DNA from: Streptomyces sp. HUAS 15-9
GTDB lineage: Bacteria > Actinomycetota > Actinomycetes > Streptomycetales > Streptomycetaceae
Direction of reading: 5' to 3'
Assembly (NCBI RefSeq): GCF_025642155.1
Contig: NZ_CP106798.1
Location: 2,852,001 to 2,916,000, forward strand
DNA: 64,000 nt
In this document: positions 26,187 through 34,940 of the stretch, in pieces
How positions within the stretch are numbered: position 1 is the first letter of the stretch
Layout of the letters: the number at the start of each line of letters is the position of its first letter
Program-made: the position numbers and the translations under genes
The notes under the pieces: model-generated
The model's database searches: none
Told to the model about the DNA's origin: nothing
What the model saw: only the letters and a program-made list of their open reading frames with translations

Positions 26187-26933
26187 TCATTCCACGCCGC
26201 GTGACTCCTGGGCCGCGCGTGCCTCTATCCCGCGGAAGTGGACCGCCATCGCGTGCTGCGCGCCCTCGACGTCGCGGGCGCGCAGTGCGGTGACGATGTC
26301 GCGGTGGCGGCGGACGGTGACGTCGGGGGCGGGGTCGGCGGTCCAGCCGCGGGCGCCCGCCACCCGGCGGAACACCGTCCAGAAGGCGCCCAGGAGCTGC
26401 GGCACGAGCGCGTTGCCGAGCGAGGTGTAGAGCAACTCGTGGAACTCGCGGTCGAATTCGGCCAGGGAGTGCCCGGCGCGGCCGGCCGCCTCCATCCGGG
26501 TCACCACCGACTCCAGCCGGTCCAGCTCCGCCTCGGTCAGGGTGGCCGCGATCTGCCGGACCAGCCCCACCTCCAGCACCTCCCGGATCTGGAGGATCTC
26601 GGCCAGCGCGCTCTCGTCGTCGTCCTGCCGGGTCAGGGTGCGGAAGGTCAGACCGTCGGCCAACGGGGTGAGGGAGGCCTGGCCGACATAGGTGCCGTAG
26701 CCGTGCCGGATCTCGACGATGTCGAGGGCCTGGAGCGCCTTGAGTGCCTCGCGGACGGAGTTGCGGCTGACGCCGAGGGCCTCCATCAGCTCCGCCTCGG
26801 TGGGCAGCGGGGCACCCGACCGGAGCTTCCGGTCGAGGATCAGCTGCACGACCGCGCGCTGTATCCGGCTGTTCCTGGGTTCCCCGGCGGCCATGCGCCG
26901 CATGGTACGCGCATCGGACGTCCTACGTCCCAT
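26187..26933 (-). CDS. FadR/GntR-family regulator, candidate controller of the sialic-acid-like locus
   Basis: 248 residues if ATG 26933 is used (AGGTGG lies 8 bases before it); ATGs at 26903 and 26894 are alternatives. The winged HTH is LRSGAPLPTEAELMEALGVSRNSVREALKALQALDIV; the FCD effector domain follows from about residue 95. It is divergent from the ABC importer. GACGTAGGACGTC sites lie close to each start. In Corynebacterium glutamicum a FadR-type protein, NanR, controls an analogous locus; equating the two is inference. Confidence 0.88.
   Translation of the reverse strand: MGRRTSDARTMRRMAAGEPRNSRIQRAVVQLILDRKLRSGAPLPTEAELMEALGVSRNSVREALKALQALDIVEIRHGYGTYVGQASLTPLADGLTFRTLTRQDDDESALAEILQIREVLEVGLVRQIAATLTEAELDRLESVVTRMEAAGRAGHSLAEFDREFHELLYTSLGNALVPQLLGAFWTVFRRVAGARGWTADPAPDVTVRRHRDIVTALRARDVEGAQHAMAVHFRGIEARAAQESRGVE
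26916..26930 (-). promoter_or_regulatory. operator copy 1 of the FadR-type regulator
   Basis: On the minus strand GGACGTAGGACGTCC. The 14-mer GGACGTAGGACGTC is repeated exactly, in inverted orientation, at 27063-27076. The core GACGT-AGG-ACGTC is itself an inverted repeat. It falls within the first codons if the regulator starts at 26933, or upstream if it starts at 26903. Confidence 0.65.
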
Positions 26934-27062
26934 GTCTCGGGCCCACCTGCGCCAACTCCCACCATTTCACTGTGCCATTGGTCCAACCTCTGACGGCTAC
27001 GCCATTCGTGTGCGATCCCTTGACCGCCCCCACGGGCACTCCTATGGTCACGCTGACCGACA

Positions 27063-27076
27063 GGACGTAGGACGTC
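27063..27076 (+). promoter_or_regulatory. operator copy 2 in front of the ABC importer
   Basis: GGACGTAGGACGTC, identical to the site by the regulator gene start, 43 bases before the substrate-binding protein start. The paired sites in a divergent spacer suggest repression of both the regulator and the importer operon. Confidence 0.65.
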
Positions 27077-27118
27077 GTATCTCCCCTCATCCACCAGACC
27101 CTCTTCGCTGGAGGAACC

Positions 27119-28753
27119 GTGCGCGACGACGTGACCCACGACGTGCCGGCACCGCATCGCCGGTCGTTCCTGAAGTACTCCGGCGCGCTGGGCGCGGCCG
27201 CCGCGCTGTCCTCCTCGCTGGCGGCCTGCTCGTCCGGGCCTCAGTCCACGAATGACACCGGCGGCTCGGGCGGCGGCAAGAACCGCACACTGACCGCGGT
27301 GATCGGCTACGGGAACGACGGCAGCTGGGACCCGACCCAGACGGCGTCCGCGTTCGCCATGGCCGGCAACAACCACATCTACGAAGGCCTGCTCGACACC
27401 GACCCGATCTCCCGTGAGCCGTACGCGGCGCTGGCCACCCAGGTGCCCGCCGACCTCAAGGCCACCACCTGGCGGTTCACCCTGCGGGCGGGCGCCAGGT
27501 TCCACGACGGCAAGCCGGTCACCGCCGACGACGTCGTCTTCGTCTTCGACCGGATCCTCGACCCGAAGACCCAGACCCTCGCCAAGGGGTTCTTCGCGAG
27601 CTGGCTGAAGGAAGTGCGCAAGGTCGACGCGCGGACCGTCGAGCTGGTGCTCAAGTTCCCCTTCCCGGAAGGGGTCTCCCGGCTCACCCTCGCCAAGATC
27701 ATGCCCAAGCACGTCTTCTCGCGGCCGGGCGCCTGGGACGACGCGATCAAGGGCAAGGCCATCGGCTCGGGACCGTACCGGCAGACCGCGCACCACCCGA
27801 AGTCCAACACCACCTTCGAGGCCTTCGCCGACTACAACGGCCCGCGCAGGCCCGCCTTCAAGCGGATGAACTGGCTGACCATCGTGGACGCCGCGCCCCG
27901 CGTGGCGAAGATCTCCGGGAGCGGCGCGGGCGCGCAGATCGCCGACAACATCCCCTACGCCAACATCCCGCGCCTGGAGAGCGGCGGGCTGTCGGTCGCG
28001 GGCGGGGCCGGGATGAACAACCTGTTCCTGATGTTCAACACCAGGCACAAGCCCTTCGACGACGTACGGGTCCGGCAGGCACTGCACTACGCCATCGACA
28101 CCGGGAAGATGGTCGAGGTCGCGCTGAAGGGCCACGGAAAGCCGTCCTCGTCCTTCCTCAACGAGGGCAACCCCTCCTACCGGCGCGCCAAGACCGTCTA
28201 CGACTACGACCCCGACAAGGCGAAGGCCCTGCTGAAGGCCGCCGGGGTGAAGAACCTGAAGATCGAGATCCTGGCGGTGAACGTCAGCTGGATCGTCGAC
28301 TGCCTGCCTACCATCAAGTCGTCCTGGGACGCGATCGGCGTGGAGACGACGCTGGCACCGCAGGAGACCACGGCCGTCTTCACCAAGATGGACCAGAAGC
28401 AGGACTACCAGGTCGTCGCCGCCGCCTCGAACCCCAACCAGTTCGGCCTCGACGCGGACCTGATCATGCATTACAACTACGGCCCGCAGAACCTCTGGAT
28501 GGGTTACGCCCGCTGGGCCGACAACTCCGTCGCCAAGCAGCTCTTCAAGGACATGGACCGGGCCACCCAGGAGCCGGACACCGAGCGGAAGAAGGCGATG
28601 ATCCAGGACTACATCGACATCGTCGCCGAGCAGGCCGTGCTCTACCCGGTCGTGCACAACGAGCTGATGACCGCCTGGGACCCGAAGAAGCTGACGGGGA
28701 TAAGGGCACAGCCGTACCCCGGGATCAACCTGCTCCAGGCCAAGTGGGTCTAG
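27119..28753 (+). CDS. ABC substrate-binding lipoprotein, oligopeptide/nickel/sialic-acid class
   Basis: 544 residues, GTG start after GGAGGA. The N-terminus combines a twin-arginine motif (HRRSFLKY) with a lipobox (SLAACSS), so it is probably exported by Tat and lipid-anchored. The SBP_5 fold shows NHIYEGLLDTDPI, FHDGKPVTADDVVF and KPFDDVRVRQALHYAID. It heads a four-gene importer operon. The family binds peptides, nickel, opines or, in the Sat/Sia systems, sialic acid; the downstream lyase and sialidase favour the last. Confidence 0.9.
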   Translation: MRDDVTHDVPAPHRRSFLKYSGALGAAAALSSSLAACSSGPQSTNDTGGSGGGKNRTLTAVIGYGNDGSWDPTQTASAFAMAGNNHIYEGLLDTDPISREPYAALATQVPADLKATTWRFTLRAGARFHDGKPVTADDVVFVFDRILDPKTQTLAKGFFASWLKEVRKVDARTVELVLKFPFPEGVSRLTLAKIMPKHVFSRPGAWDDAIKGKAIGSGPYRQTAHHPKSNTTFEAFADYNGPRRPAFKRMNWLTIVDAAPRVAKISGSGAGAQIADNIPYANIPRLESGGLSVAGGAGMNNLFLMFNTRHKPFDDVRVRQALHYAIDTGKMVEVALKGHGKPSSSFLNEGNPSYRRAKTVYDYDPDKAKALLKAAGVKNLKIEILAVNVSWIVDCLPTIKSSWDAIGVETTLAPQETTAVFTKMDQKQDYQVVAAASNPNQFGLDADLIMHYNYGPQNLWMGYARWADNSVAKQLFKDMDRATQEPDTERKKAMIQDYIDIVAEQAVLYPVVHNELMTAWDPKKLTGIRAQPYPGINLLQAKWV

Positions 28754-28757
28754 CACG

Positions 28758-29717
28758 GTGGTCGCCGTCCTGCGCATCCTGCTCCGCCGTGTCGCCCTGC
28801 TGGTGCCGCTGATGCTCGGCATCGTGCTGTTCGTGTTCCTGGTGATGCGGTTCTCGGACGTCGACCCGGCGTCCGCGTTCTTCCAGGGCGCCAACCCGAC
28901 GCCCCGGCAACTGCACGACTTCCGGGAGCGGAACGGGCTGCTCGATCCGCTCCCGGTGCGCTACGTCCACTTCGTCGGCGACCTGCTCCACGGCGACATG
29001 GGCACCAGCGCCCTCACCCGGGCACCGGTCCTCGACCAGGTCACCACCGCGCTGCCGCTCACCCTCCAGCTCGCCTTCCTGGGGCTCGGCATCGCGGTGG
29101 TGCTGTCGCTGCTCGGCGGGGTCACGGCGGCGATCTACCGGGACCGGCTGCCCGACCAGATCATCCGGGTCGTGTCCCTGACCGGGGTCGCCGCACCCGG
29201 CTTCTGGCTGGCGCTGCTGATGATCCAGTACCTGGCGGTGGACCAGGGCTGGTTCCCCACCGGCGGCTACATCAACCCCGCCGACTCCTTCACCGGCTGG
29301 CTGAAGACCATGGCCCTGCCGGCGTTCGCGCTGTCGCTGCCGGTGGCCGCCCAGCTGACCCGGATCGTGCGGACCTCCGTGGTGGAGGAGCTGGACAAGG
29401 ACTACGTACGGACCGCGATCGGCGGCGGGCTGCCGCCACGGGTGGTCGTGGGGCGCAATGTGCTGCGCAACGCCCTGATCAATCCGCTGACCGTGCTCGG
29501 TCTGCGCGTCGGCTATCTGCTGGGCGGCGCGGTGGTCATCGAGACGATCTTCTCGCTGCCCGGGATGGGCAAGCTCATGATCGACGCGGTGCAGAACGGC
29601 GACCCGGCGGTCGTCCAGGGTGTCGTACTGACCACGGCGACCGGCTTCGTCGTCGTCAACCTCGCCATCGACATCCTCCATCTCCTGGTCAACCCGCGAC
29701 TGAGGGACGCGACCTGA
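28758..29717 (+). CDS. ABC permease, DppB type
   Basis: 319 residues with about six membrane segments, GTG start four bases after the lipoprotein gene. The permease loop reads EELDKDYVRTAIGGGLPPRVVVGRNVLRNALINPL, with the EAA-type motif contacting the ATPase. It forms the membrane pore with the permease half of the next, overlapping gene. Confidence 0.93.
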   Translation: MVAVLRILLRRVALLVPLMLGIVLFVFLVMRFSDVDPASAFFQGANPTPRQLHDFRERNGLLDPLPVRYVHFVGDLLHGDMGTSALTRAPVLDQVTTALPLTLQLAFLGLGIAVVLSLLGGVTAAIYRDRLPDQIIRVVSLTGVAAPGFWLALLMIQYLAVDQGWFPTGGYINPADSFTGWLKTMALPAFALSLPVAAQLTRIVRTSVVEELDKDYVRTAIGGGLPPRVVVGRNVLRNALINPLTVLGLRVGYLLGGAVVIETIFSLPGMGKLMIDAVQNGDPAVVQGVVLTTATGFVVVNLAIDILHLLVNPRLRDAT

Positions 29718-31699
29718 TGTTCACGCGCGAAGACCTCACCCGGGCCCTGTCCCGGCCCGGCCTCCGGCTGCGCGGCCGGCGCCGGCTGCCCCCGCTGTCG
29801 AGGATCGCCGTCTGCTTCCTGGCGGTCGTCGTGCTGACCGCTCTGCTGGCTCCCGTGCTCGCCCCGGACGACCCGCTCGACCAGCAGCCACCGGTCGACG
29901 GCACCGGGCATCCGTCCGCCGACCACTGGATGGGGCAGGACAGCCTCGGCCGGGACATCCTCAGCCGGCTGATGTACGGCGCCCGCTGGTCCCTCGCCAT
30001 CGGTCTCGGCGCCACCGCGCTCGCCCTGGTCGTGGGCGCGGTCGTCGGGGCGGTCGCCGCCACCTCCCGCAAGGGCGTCGACGAGACGCTGATGCGCTGT
30101 CTGGACGTGGTGATGGCGTTCCCCGGCATCGCGCTGGCCGCCGTGCTCGTCGCCGTCTTCGGCGGCGGCATCACCGTACTGATCTGCGCGATCGCGTTCC
30201 TGTTCACCCCGCCGGTGGCCCGCGTCGTACGGGCGAACGTCCTCGACCAGTACGGCGAGGACTACGTCACGGCGGAACGCGTCATAGGTGCCCGCACCCC
30301 GCACATCGTGCTGCGGCACGTGGCCGTCAACTGCGCCGCCCCCGTCCTGGTGTTCTGCACGGTCCAGGTCGCCGAGGCCATCGTCTTCGAGGCGTCGCTC
30401 TCCTTCATCGGCGCGGGCGTACGGCCGCCGGACCCGTCCTGGGGCAGCGTCATCGCCGACGGCAAGAACATGGTGCTCACCGGCGGCTGGTGGGCGACCG
30501 TCTTCCCCGGGCTGCTGATGCTGGTCACCGTCCTGTCGCTGAACGTCCTGTCCGAGGGCGTCTCCGACGCCTGGGCGGCCCCGGCGGCCCGGGACGTGAC
30601 GGCGGCGCGCAAGGACGACGACCCGGTCGAGGCACCGGAGCCGGACAGCGGCGAGGTACCGCAGCTGCCCGGCCTGACCGAGGCCGCCCGGCGGCTGCGC
30701 TCACGGGCCCGGCCCCTGCCCGACGCCGACGCGGTGCCGGTGCTCGCGGTGGAGAACCTCGCCATCGGCTTCGACGCACGCCACGGGGGCGTGGACATCG
30801 TCGACGGCATCAGCTTCGAGGTGCGGCCCGGCGAAGTGCTGGGACTGGTGGGCGAGTCGGGCTGCGGCAAGTCGCTGACCGCGCTCACCGTCATGGGGCT
30901 CCAGCCCAGGGACGCCCGGGTCGGGGGCCAGATCCGCTTCCACCAACGGGACCTGCTCGCCGAACCGACGCGGGTACGGCGCAGGCTCCTCGGCCACGAG
31001 ATGGCGATGGTCTACCAGGACGCGCTGTCGTCCCTGAACCCGGCGATGACCATCCGCGCCCAGCTGAAGCAGCTCGTACGGCGTGGCGGCCGGCGCTCCC
31101 CCGCGGAGCTGCTGACCCTGGTCGGCCTCGACCCCGAACGCACCCTGCGCAGCTATCCGCACGAGCTCTCCGGCGGACAGCGCCAGCGCGTCCTGATCGC
31201 CATGGCGCTGTCCCGCGACCCGAAGCTGATCGTCGCCGACGAGCCCACGACCGCGCTGGACGTGACCGTGCAGGCGCAGATCATGGAGCTGCTGCTGCGG
31301 CTACGGGCGGAACTGGGCTTCGCGCTGATCCTGGTCTCGCACGACCTGGCGCTGGTCGCCGACGTCACCGACCGGGTGGTGGTGATGTACGGCGGGCAGA
31401 TCGTGGAGACGGGCGTGACCGCCGACCTGATCGCGGCACCGGCCCACCACTACACCCGGGGGCTGCTCGGCAGCGTGCTGTCCCTGGAGTCGGCGGCCGA
31501 GCGGATGACCCAGATCAGGGGTGTCGTCCCGGCCCCGGCCGACTTCCCGGCGGGCTGCCGTTTCGCGGACCGCTGTCCACGGGCCAGCGAGGTGTGCCGT
31601 ACGACCGCCCCTGATCTGCTCGGCACGCCCACCCACACGGCGGCCTGCCACCACCCGGCGGTCGACCTGGTGACGACGGAGAGCGAGGCCGTCAAGTGA
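29717..31699 (+). CDS. fused ABC permease (DppC type) and ATPase (DppD type)
   Basis: 660 residues, sharing one base with the upstream permease gene. Residues about 1-300 are a DppC-type permease (VTAERVIGARTPHIVLRHVAVNC; VFEASLSFIGAGVRPPDPSWG). A linker of about 45 residues leads to a full ABC ATPase: Walker A GESGCGKS near 378, signature LSGGQRQRV, Walker B LIVADEP, and the C-terminal peptide-transporter extension CRFADRCPRA. The same fusion, as I recall, occurs in the sialic-acid importers SatABCD of Haemophilus ducreyi and SiaEFGI of C. glutamicum. Confidence 0.92.
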   Translation: MFTREDLTRALSRPGLRLRGRRRLPPLSRIAVCFLAVVVLTALLAPVLAPDDPLDQQPPVDGTGHPSADHWMGQDSLGRDILSRLMYGARWSLAIGLGATALALVVGAVVGAVAATSRKGVDETLMRCLDVVMAFPGIALAAVLVAVFGGGITVLICAIAFLFTPPVARVVRANVLDQYGEDYVTAERVIGARTPHIVLRHVAVNCAAPVLVFCTVQVAEAIVFEASLSFIGAGVRPPDPSWGSVIADGKNMVLTGGWWATVFPGLLMLVTVLSLNVLSEGVSDAWAAPAARDVTAARKDDDPVEAPEPDSGEVPQLPGLTEAARRLRSRARPLPDADAVPVLAVENLAIGFDARHGGVDIVDGISFEVRPGEVLGLVGESGCGKSLTALTVMGLQPRDARVGGQIRFHQRDLLAEPTRVRRRLLGHEMAMVYQDALSSLNPAMTIRAQLKQLVRRGGRRSPAELLTLVGLDPERTLRSYPHELSGGQRQRVLIAMALSRDPKLIVADEPTTALDVTVQAQIMELLLRLRAELGFALILVSHDLALVADVTDRVVVMYGGQIVETGVTADLIAAPAHHYTRGLLGSVLSLESAAERMTQIRGVVPAPADFPAGCRFADRCPRASEVCRTTAPDLLGTPTHTAACHHPAVDLVTTESEAVK

Positions 31700-32673
31700 A
31701 CGCGGTCGTGGAACTGTCGGACGCCCATGTCGTCCACCGGGCGCGCAGCGGCGGCCTGTTCACCCGGGACCGGGTGTACGCGCTGACCGGCGCAGATCTC
31801 GCCGTCGCGCCCGGTGAGACGGTCGGTGTGGTCGGCGAGTCCGGCTGCGGCAAGTCGACGCTGGCGAAGGTACTGGTGGGGGTGGAGCGGCCGACGACCG
31901 GGACGGTGTCGTTCAGGGGCCGTGACCTGTGGTCCATGCCGCCCGCCGAGCGCCGGGCCGCGGTCGGTGCCGGCACCGGAATGATCTTCCAGGACCCGTC
32001 GACGGCCCTCAACCGCCGGCTGCCGGTCCGGCGGATCCTGCGCGACCCGCTGGACGTCCACGACCGCGGGACGAGGAAGGAACGCGAACAGCGGGTACGG
32101 GAGCTGATGGCTCTCGTCGGCCTCCCCCGCGCCCTCGCCGACGCGCTGCCCGGCCAGCTCTCCGGCGGCCAGCGCCAGCGCGTCGCCATCGCCCGCGCGC
32201 TGGCCCTCGACCCCGACCTGGTGGTCGCGGACGAGCCGACGAGCGCGCTCGACGTGTCCGTGCGGGCGCAGATCCTGAACCTCCTGCTCGATCTGAAGGA
32301 ACGCCTGGGCCTCGCCCTGGTGTTCGTCTCGCACGACATCCAGACCGTACGGCGGATGAGCGACCGGGTGATCACCATGTATCTGGGCCGGATCGTCGAG
32401 GAGTGCCCGGCCGGTCAGGTCACCGACCAGGCGCGGCACCCGTACACCCGCGCCCTGTTCTCCGCCACGCCCTGTTTGCTGAATCCCGTCAATCCGATTC
32501 AGCTGGACGGCCCAGTCCCTTCGGCGACCCGCCCACCGAGCGGATGCCCGTTCCGCACTCGCTGCTGGAGAGCGGACGATGGGTGCGCGACGGTGATGCC
32601 GGGCCTCGCGACTGCGCCGACGCCCGGCCACCGCTACCGGTGCCACCATCCTTTGACATCCTCCACCCCGTGA
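31696..32673 (+). CDS. ABC ATPase, DppF type
   Basis: 325 residues, GTG overlapping the preceding stop by 4 bases. Walker A GESGCGKST, signature LSGGQRQRVAIARAL, Walker B DLVVADEP and the C-terminal CPFRTRCWRADDGC extension are present. The final codons (…HHPLTSSTP) run into an IS200/IS605-type right-end hairpin, which supplies the stop codon, so the original C-terminus may have been altered. Confidence 0.92.
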   Translation: MNAVVELSDAHVVHRARSGGLFTRDRVYALTGADLAVAPGETVGVVGESGCGKSTLAKVLVGVERPTTGTVSFRGRDLWSMPPAERRAAVGAGTGMIFQDPSTALNRRLPVRRILRDPLDVHDRGTRKEREQRVRELMALVGLPRALADALPGQLSGGQRQRVAIARALALDPDLVVADEPTSALDVSVRAQILNLLLDLKERLGLALVFVSHDIQTVRRMSDRVITMYLGRIVEECPAGQVTDQARHPYTRALFSATPCLLNPVNPIQLDGPVPSATRPPSGCPFRTRCWRADDGCATVMPGLATAPTPGHRYRCHHPLTSSTP

Positions 32674-32691
32674 AGGGGATGGATTCCAGCC
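32651..32691 (-). ncRNA. solitary TnpB-type right end (omega-RNA-like hairpin remnant)
   Basis: On the minus strand: GGAATCC, a CATCCCC/GGGGTG stem, then GGAGGATGTCAAAGG. This matches the layout of the tnpB right end at 11722-11760 (GGAA, hairpin, GGAGGAAGTCAAG). No tnpB accompanies it. The would-be guide region falls inside the last codons of the ABC ATPase gene. The resemblance is seen; RNA function is inferred. Confidence 0.55.
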
Positions 32692-32753
32692 TCGATGAGC
32701 TGAGGTTCACGGGCGCTCGATCACACGCGTGACGTCACCCCTCCGGCGTGTCC

Positions 32754-32768
32754 CGCCGCGAAGCGGCG
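32754..32768 (+). terminator. short hairpin after the ABC operon
   Basis: CGCCGC-GAA-GCGGCG lies about 80 bases beyond the operon end and 47 bases before the aldolase gene. It may partly terminate the importer transcript. Confidence 0.4.
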
Positions 32769-32783
32769 ACTGTACATCACAGT
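32769..32783 (+). promoter_or_regulatory. inverted repeat upstream of the aldolase gene
   Basis: ACTGT-ACATC-ACAGT, 32 bases before the start codon. It is unlike the GACGT sites of the importer promoter. It could be an operator or promoter element; the function is not known. Confidence 0.35.
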
Positions 32784-32814
32784 TGTCGCGAATCGCTACT
32801 TTCAGGGAGCCACC

Positions 32815-33750
32815 ATGACCTTCCCCGCCCCGCTGACCGGTGTCGTACCGCCCGTCTGCACCCCCCTGACACCGGAAGGCGAGGTGGACGTCCCCTCGCT
32901 CCTCAGGCTCGTCGACCATCTGGTGGAGGGCGGGGTGCACGGGCTGTTCCTGCTCGGCTCGACCTCGGAGGCCGCGTATCTGACGGACCTGCAGCGCATG
33001 CTGGTGATGGAGGCGGTCGTGGGTCATGTCGGCGGTCAGCTGCCGGTGCTGGCCGGGGCGATCGACATGACCACGCCCCGGGTGCTGGACAACGTGCGGG
33101 GGGCCACCGCAGCGGGCGCCCAGGCGGTCGTGGTCACGCCGCCCTTCTACACCCGCACCCATCCGGCGGAGATCGCCCGCCACTACCGCAGGGTCGCGGC
33201 GGTCAGCGGCGTCCCGGTCATCGCCTACGACATCCCGGTCGCCGTGCACACCAAGCTCTCCGCCGAGCTGCTCCTGGAGCTCGCCGCCGACGGGGTGCTG
33301 GCGGGCGTGAAGGACTCCAGCGGCGACCTGGGCGCCTTCCGCCAGGTCGTCACCGGCGCCCGGAACCTCCCCGACACCACCCGCTTCAGCGTGCTCACCG
33401 GCTCGGAGCTGGTCGTCGACGCGGCCCTCGCGCTCGGGGCCGACGGGGCCGTGCCGGGCCTCGCCAACGTCGACCCGCACGGCTACGTCCGGCTCTACCG
33501 GCTGTGCCGGTCGGACGACTGGGACGGCGCGCGGGCCGAACAGGAGCGGCTGTGCGCCCTGTTCGGCATGGTGCGCGTCGGCGACCCGGCCCGGATGGGC
33601 GGCAGCTCGTCGGCGCTCGGCGCGTTCAAGGCGGCGCTCCGTCTGAGGGGCGTCATCGACTGCCCGGCGACGGCCGAGCCGCAGATCCCGCTGTCCGCGG
33701 AGGAGGTCGAGCGGGTGGGGAAGTATCTGGCGGGCGCCGGGCTGCTCTAG
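32815..33750 (+). CDS. DHDPS/N-acetylneuraminate-lyase family aldolase
   Basis: 311 residues, ATG after AGGGAG. A class I aldolase TIM barrel: LLGSTSEAAYL (substrate carboxylate loop), IAYDIP (catalytic Tyr) and LAGVKDSSGD (Schiff-base Lys). GST in place of the GTT of dihydrodipicolinate synthase fits neuraminate-lyase or keto-acid aldolase members. Placed between an importer and a sialidase, cleavage of sialic acid to ManNAc and pyruvate is the simplest reading. It overlaps the convergent sialidase by 4 bases. Confidence 0.85.
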   Translation: MTFPAPLTGVVPPVCTPLTPEGEVDVPSLLRLVDHLVEGGVHGLFLLGSTSEAAYLTDLQRMLVMEAVVGHVGGQLPVLAGAIDMTTPRVLDNVRGATAAGAQAVVVTPPFYTRTHPAEIARHYRRVAAVSGVPVIAYDIPVAVHTKLSAELLLELAADGVLAGVKDSSGDLGAFRQVVTGARNLPDTTRFSVLTGSELVVDAALALGADGAVPGLANVDPHGYVRLYRLCRSDDWDGARAEQERLCALFGMVRVGDPARMGGSSSALGAFKAALRLRGVIDCPATAEPQIPLSAEEVERVGKYLAGAGLL

Positions 33751-34940
33751 GGGGTGTCGAAGTCGCGGGCCGGCAGGCGCCGGAACTCGATCGTGTCGTA
33801 CGTCCCCGTCACCCCCGTCTCGTACAGGATGCCCACCGTCCGGTGGTCCACCTGGACGAGGTCGGAGTAGGCGGCCTTCCGCACGGACAGCGTGAGCACC
33901 TTGGCGAAGGTCGCCCCGCCGTCGGTGGAGCGCCACAGGGCCATCTCCCGGCGGGCGGTGGGCACGGACGGGCCGGAGAACAGCAGCGGGGCCTTCGGGC
34001 CCCGGAGCTGGAGGACGGAGGCCTCGACGACGGGGACGTCGTTGAGGGTCGGCTGGGGGGCGTAGGGGCGGTCGAGGGTCTCGGCGCCGTCGCTGGAGTA
34101 GGTGTCGAGGCGGTTGCCGGGGCCGCTGCCGTTCTGGTCGCGGGAGCTGAAGTACAGTTTGCCGTCGGGGAGTTGGGCGGCCGTGCTCTCGTTGGAGTTC
34201 GCCACGCCGTCGTAGGAGCCGTCGACGAAGCCCAGCCGCCAGGTACGGCCGCCGTCGTCGCTGTAGATCGCGTGGGCGCCGTAGTACCTGGCCTCCTGGC
34301 CGGTGTCGGGAGAGCCGGCGGGCGGGGCCGCCGAGTGGTTGGCCGGGACGACCAGACGGCCCCGGTACGGGCCCCGAGTGAGCGCGACGGCGTGCCCCGG
34401 GCCGGTCGCGTACCAGCGCCAGTGCGCCGGCTTCACCTCGGCCGTGATGTCCCGCGGGGGCGTGAAGCGGCGGCCGTCGTCCCAGCTGCGCTGTACGAAC
34501 ACCCGGCGGCTCTGCTCCGGGGTGACCTCACCGCGCATGATCTGCGCCTCGGTCACGGCACCGCTGTTGTAGGAGGTGACCAGCACGACCGCACCGGTGC
34601 GCGGATCGACGACCGGCGCCGGATTGCCACGGGTGTTCCCGTCCCCGGCGGCGACCACCCGGAGCGGGCCCCAGGTGCAGCCGCCGTCGGTGGAACGCCT
34701 GAGGACGACATCGATGTCACCGGTGTCGCCCGCGCTGTCGTGTCTGCCCTCGGCGAAGGCGAGGACGGAGCCGCTCGGGGTGGTGACGGTGGCGGGGATC
34801 CGATAGGTGTCGTAACCGCCCTCCCCGGAGACGTAGGGCACCGAGGAGGCACAGCCCCCACCGGCCTGGGCGGGCTGTGCGACGGTGAGCGGAGCGAGGA
34901 GCACGGCGGCGGTCAGGAGGGTGCGGCTCAGGAGTGTCAT
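33747..34940 (-). CDS. secreted exo-sialidase family protein (BNR repeats)
   Basis: 397 residues with a signal peptide (MTLLSRTLLTAAVLLAPLTVAQPAQA). YRIPA (R47) is the arginine-triad motif of GH33 sialidases, followed by the acid region GRHDSAGDTGD. Asp boxes STDGGCTW, SDDGGRTW and STDGGATF mark the six-bladed propeller. It would release terminal sialic acids outside the cell. CGTCCCG-ATG-CGGGACG (34961-34977) lies just upstream and could be an operator or a 5' leader stem. Confidence 0.88.
   Translation of the reverse strand: MTLLSRTLLTAAVLLAPLTVAQPAQAGGGCASSVPYVSGEGGYDTYRIPATVTTPSGSVLAFAEGRHDSAGDTGDIDVVLRRSTDGGCTWGPLRVVAAGDGNTRGNPAPVVDPRTGAVVLVTSYNSGAVTEAQIMRGEVTPEQSRRVFVQRSWDDGRRFTPPRDITAEVKPAHWRWYATGPGHAVALTRGPYRGRLVVPANHSAAPPAGSPDTGQEARYYGAHAIYSDDGGRTWRLGFVDGSYDGVANSNESTAAQLPDGKLYFSSRDQNGSGPGNRLDTYSSDGAETLDRPYAPQPTLNDVPVVEASVLQLRGPKAPLLFSGPSVPTARREMALWRSTDGGATFAKVLTLSVRKAAYSDLVQVDHRTVGILYETGVTGTYDTIEFRRLPARDFDTP

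Noticed and set aside
26840..28894. A long open frame (684 codons) on the minus strand opposite the ABC lipoprotein gene
   Set aside because: It mirrors the strong codon bias of the lipoprotein gene, has no domain signature and no plausible start; the plus-strand gene has Tat and lipobox signals.
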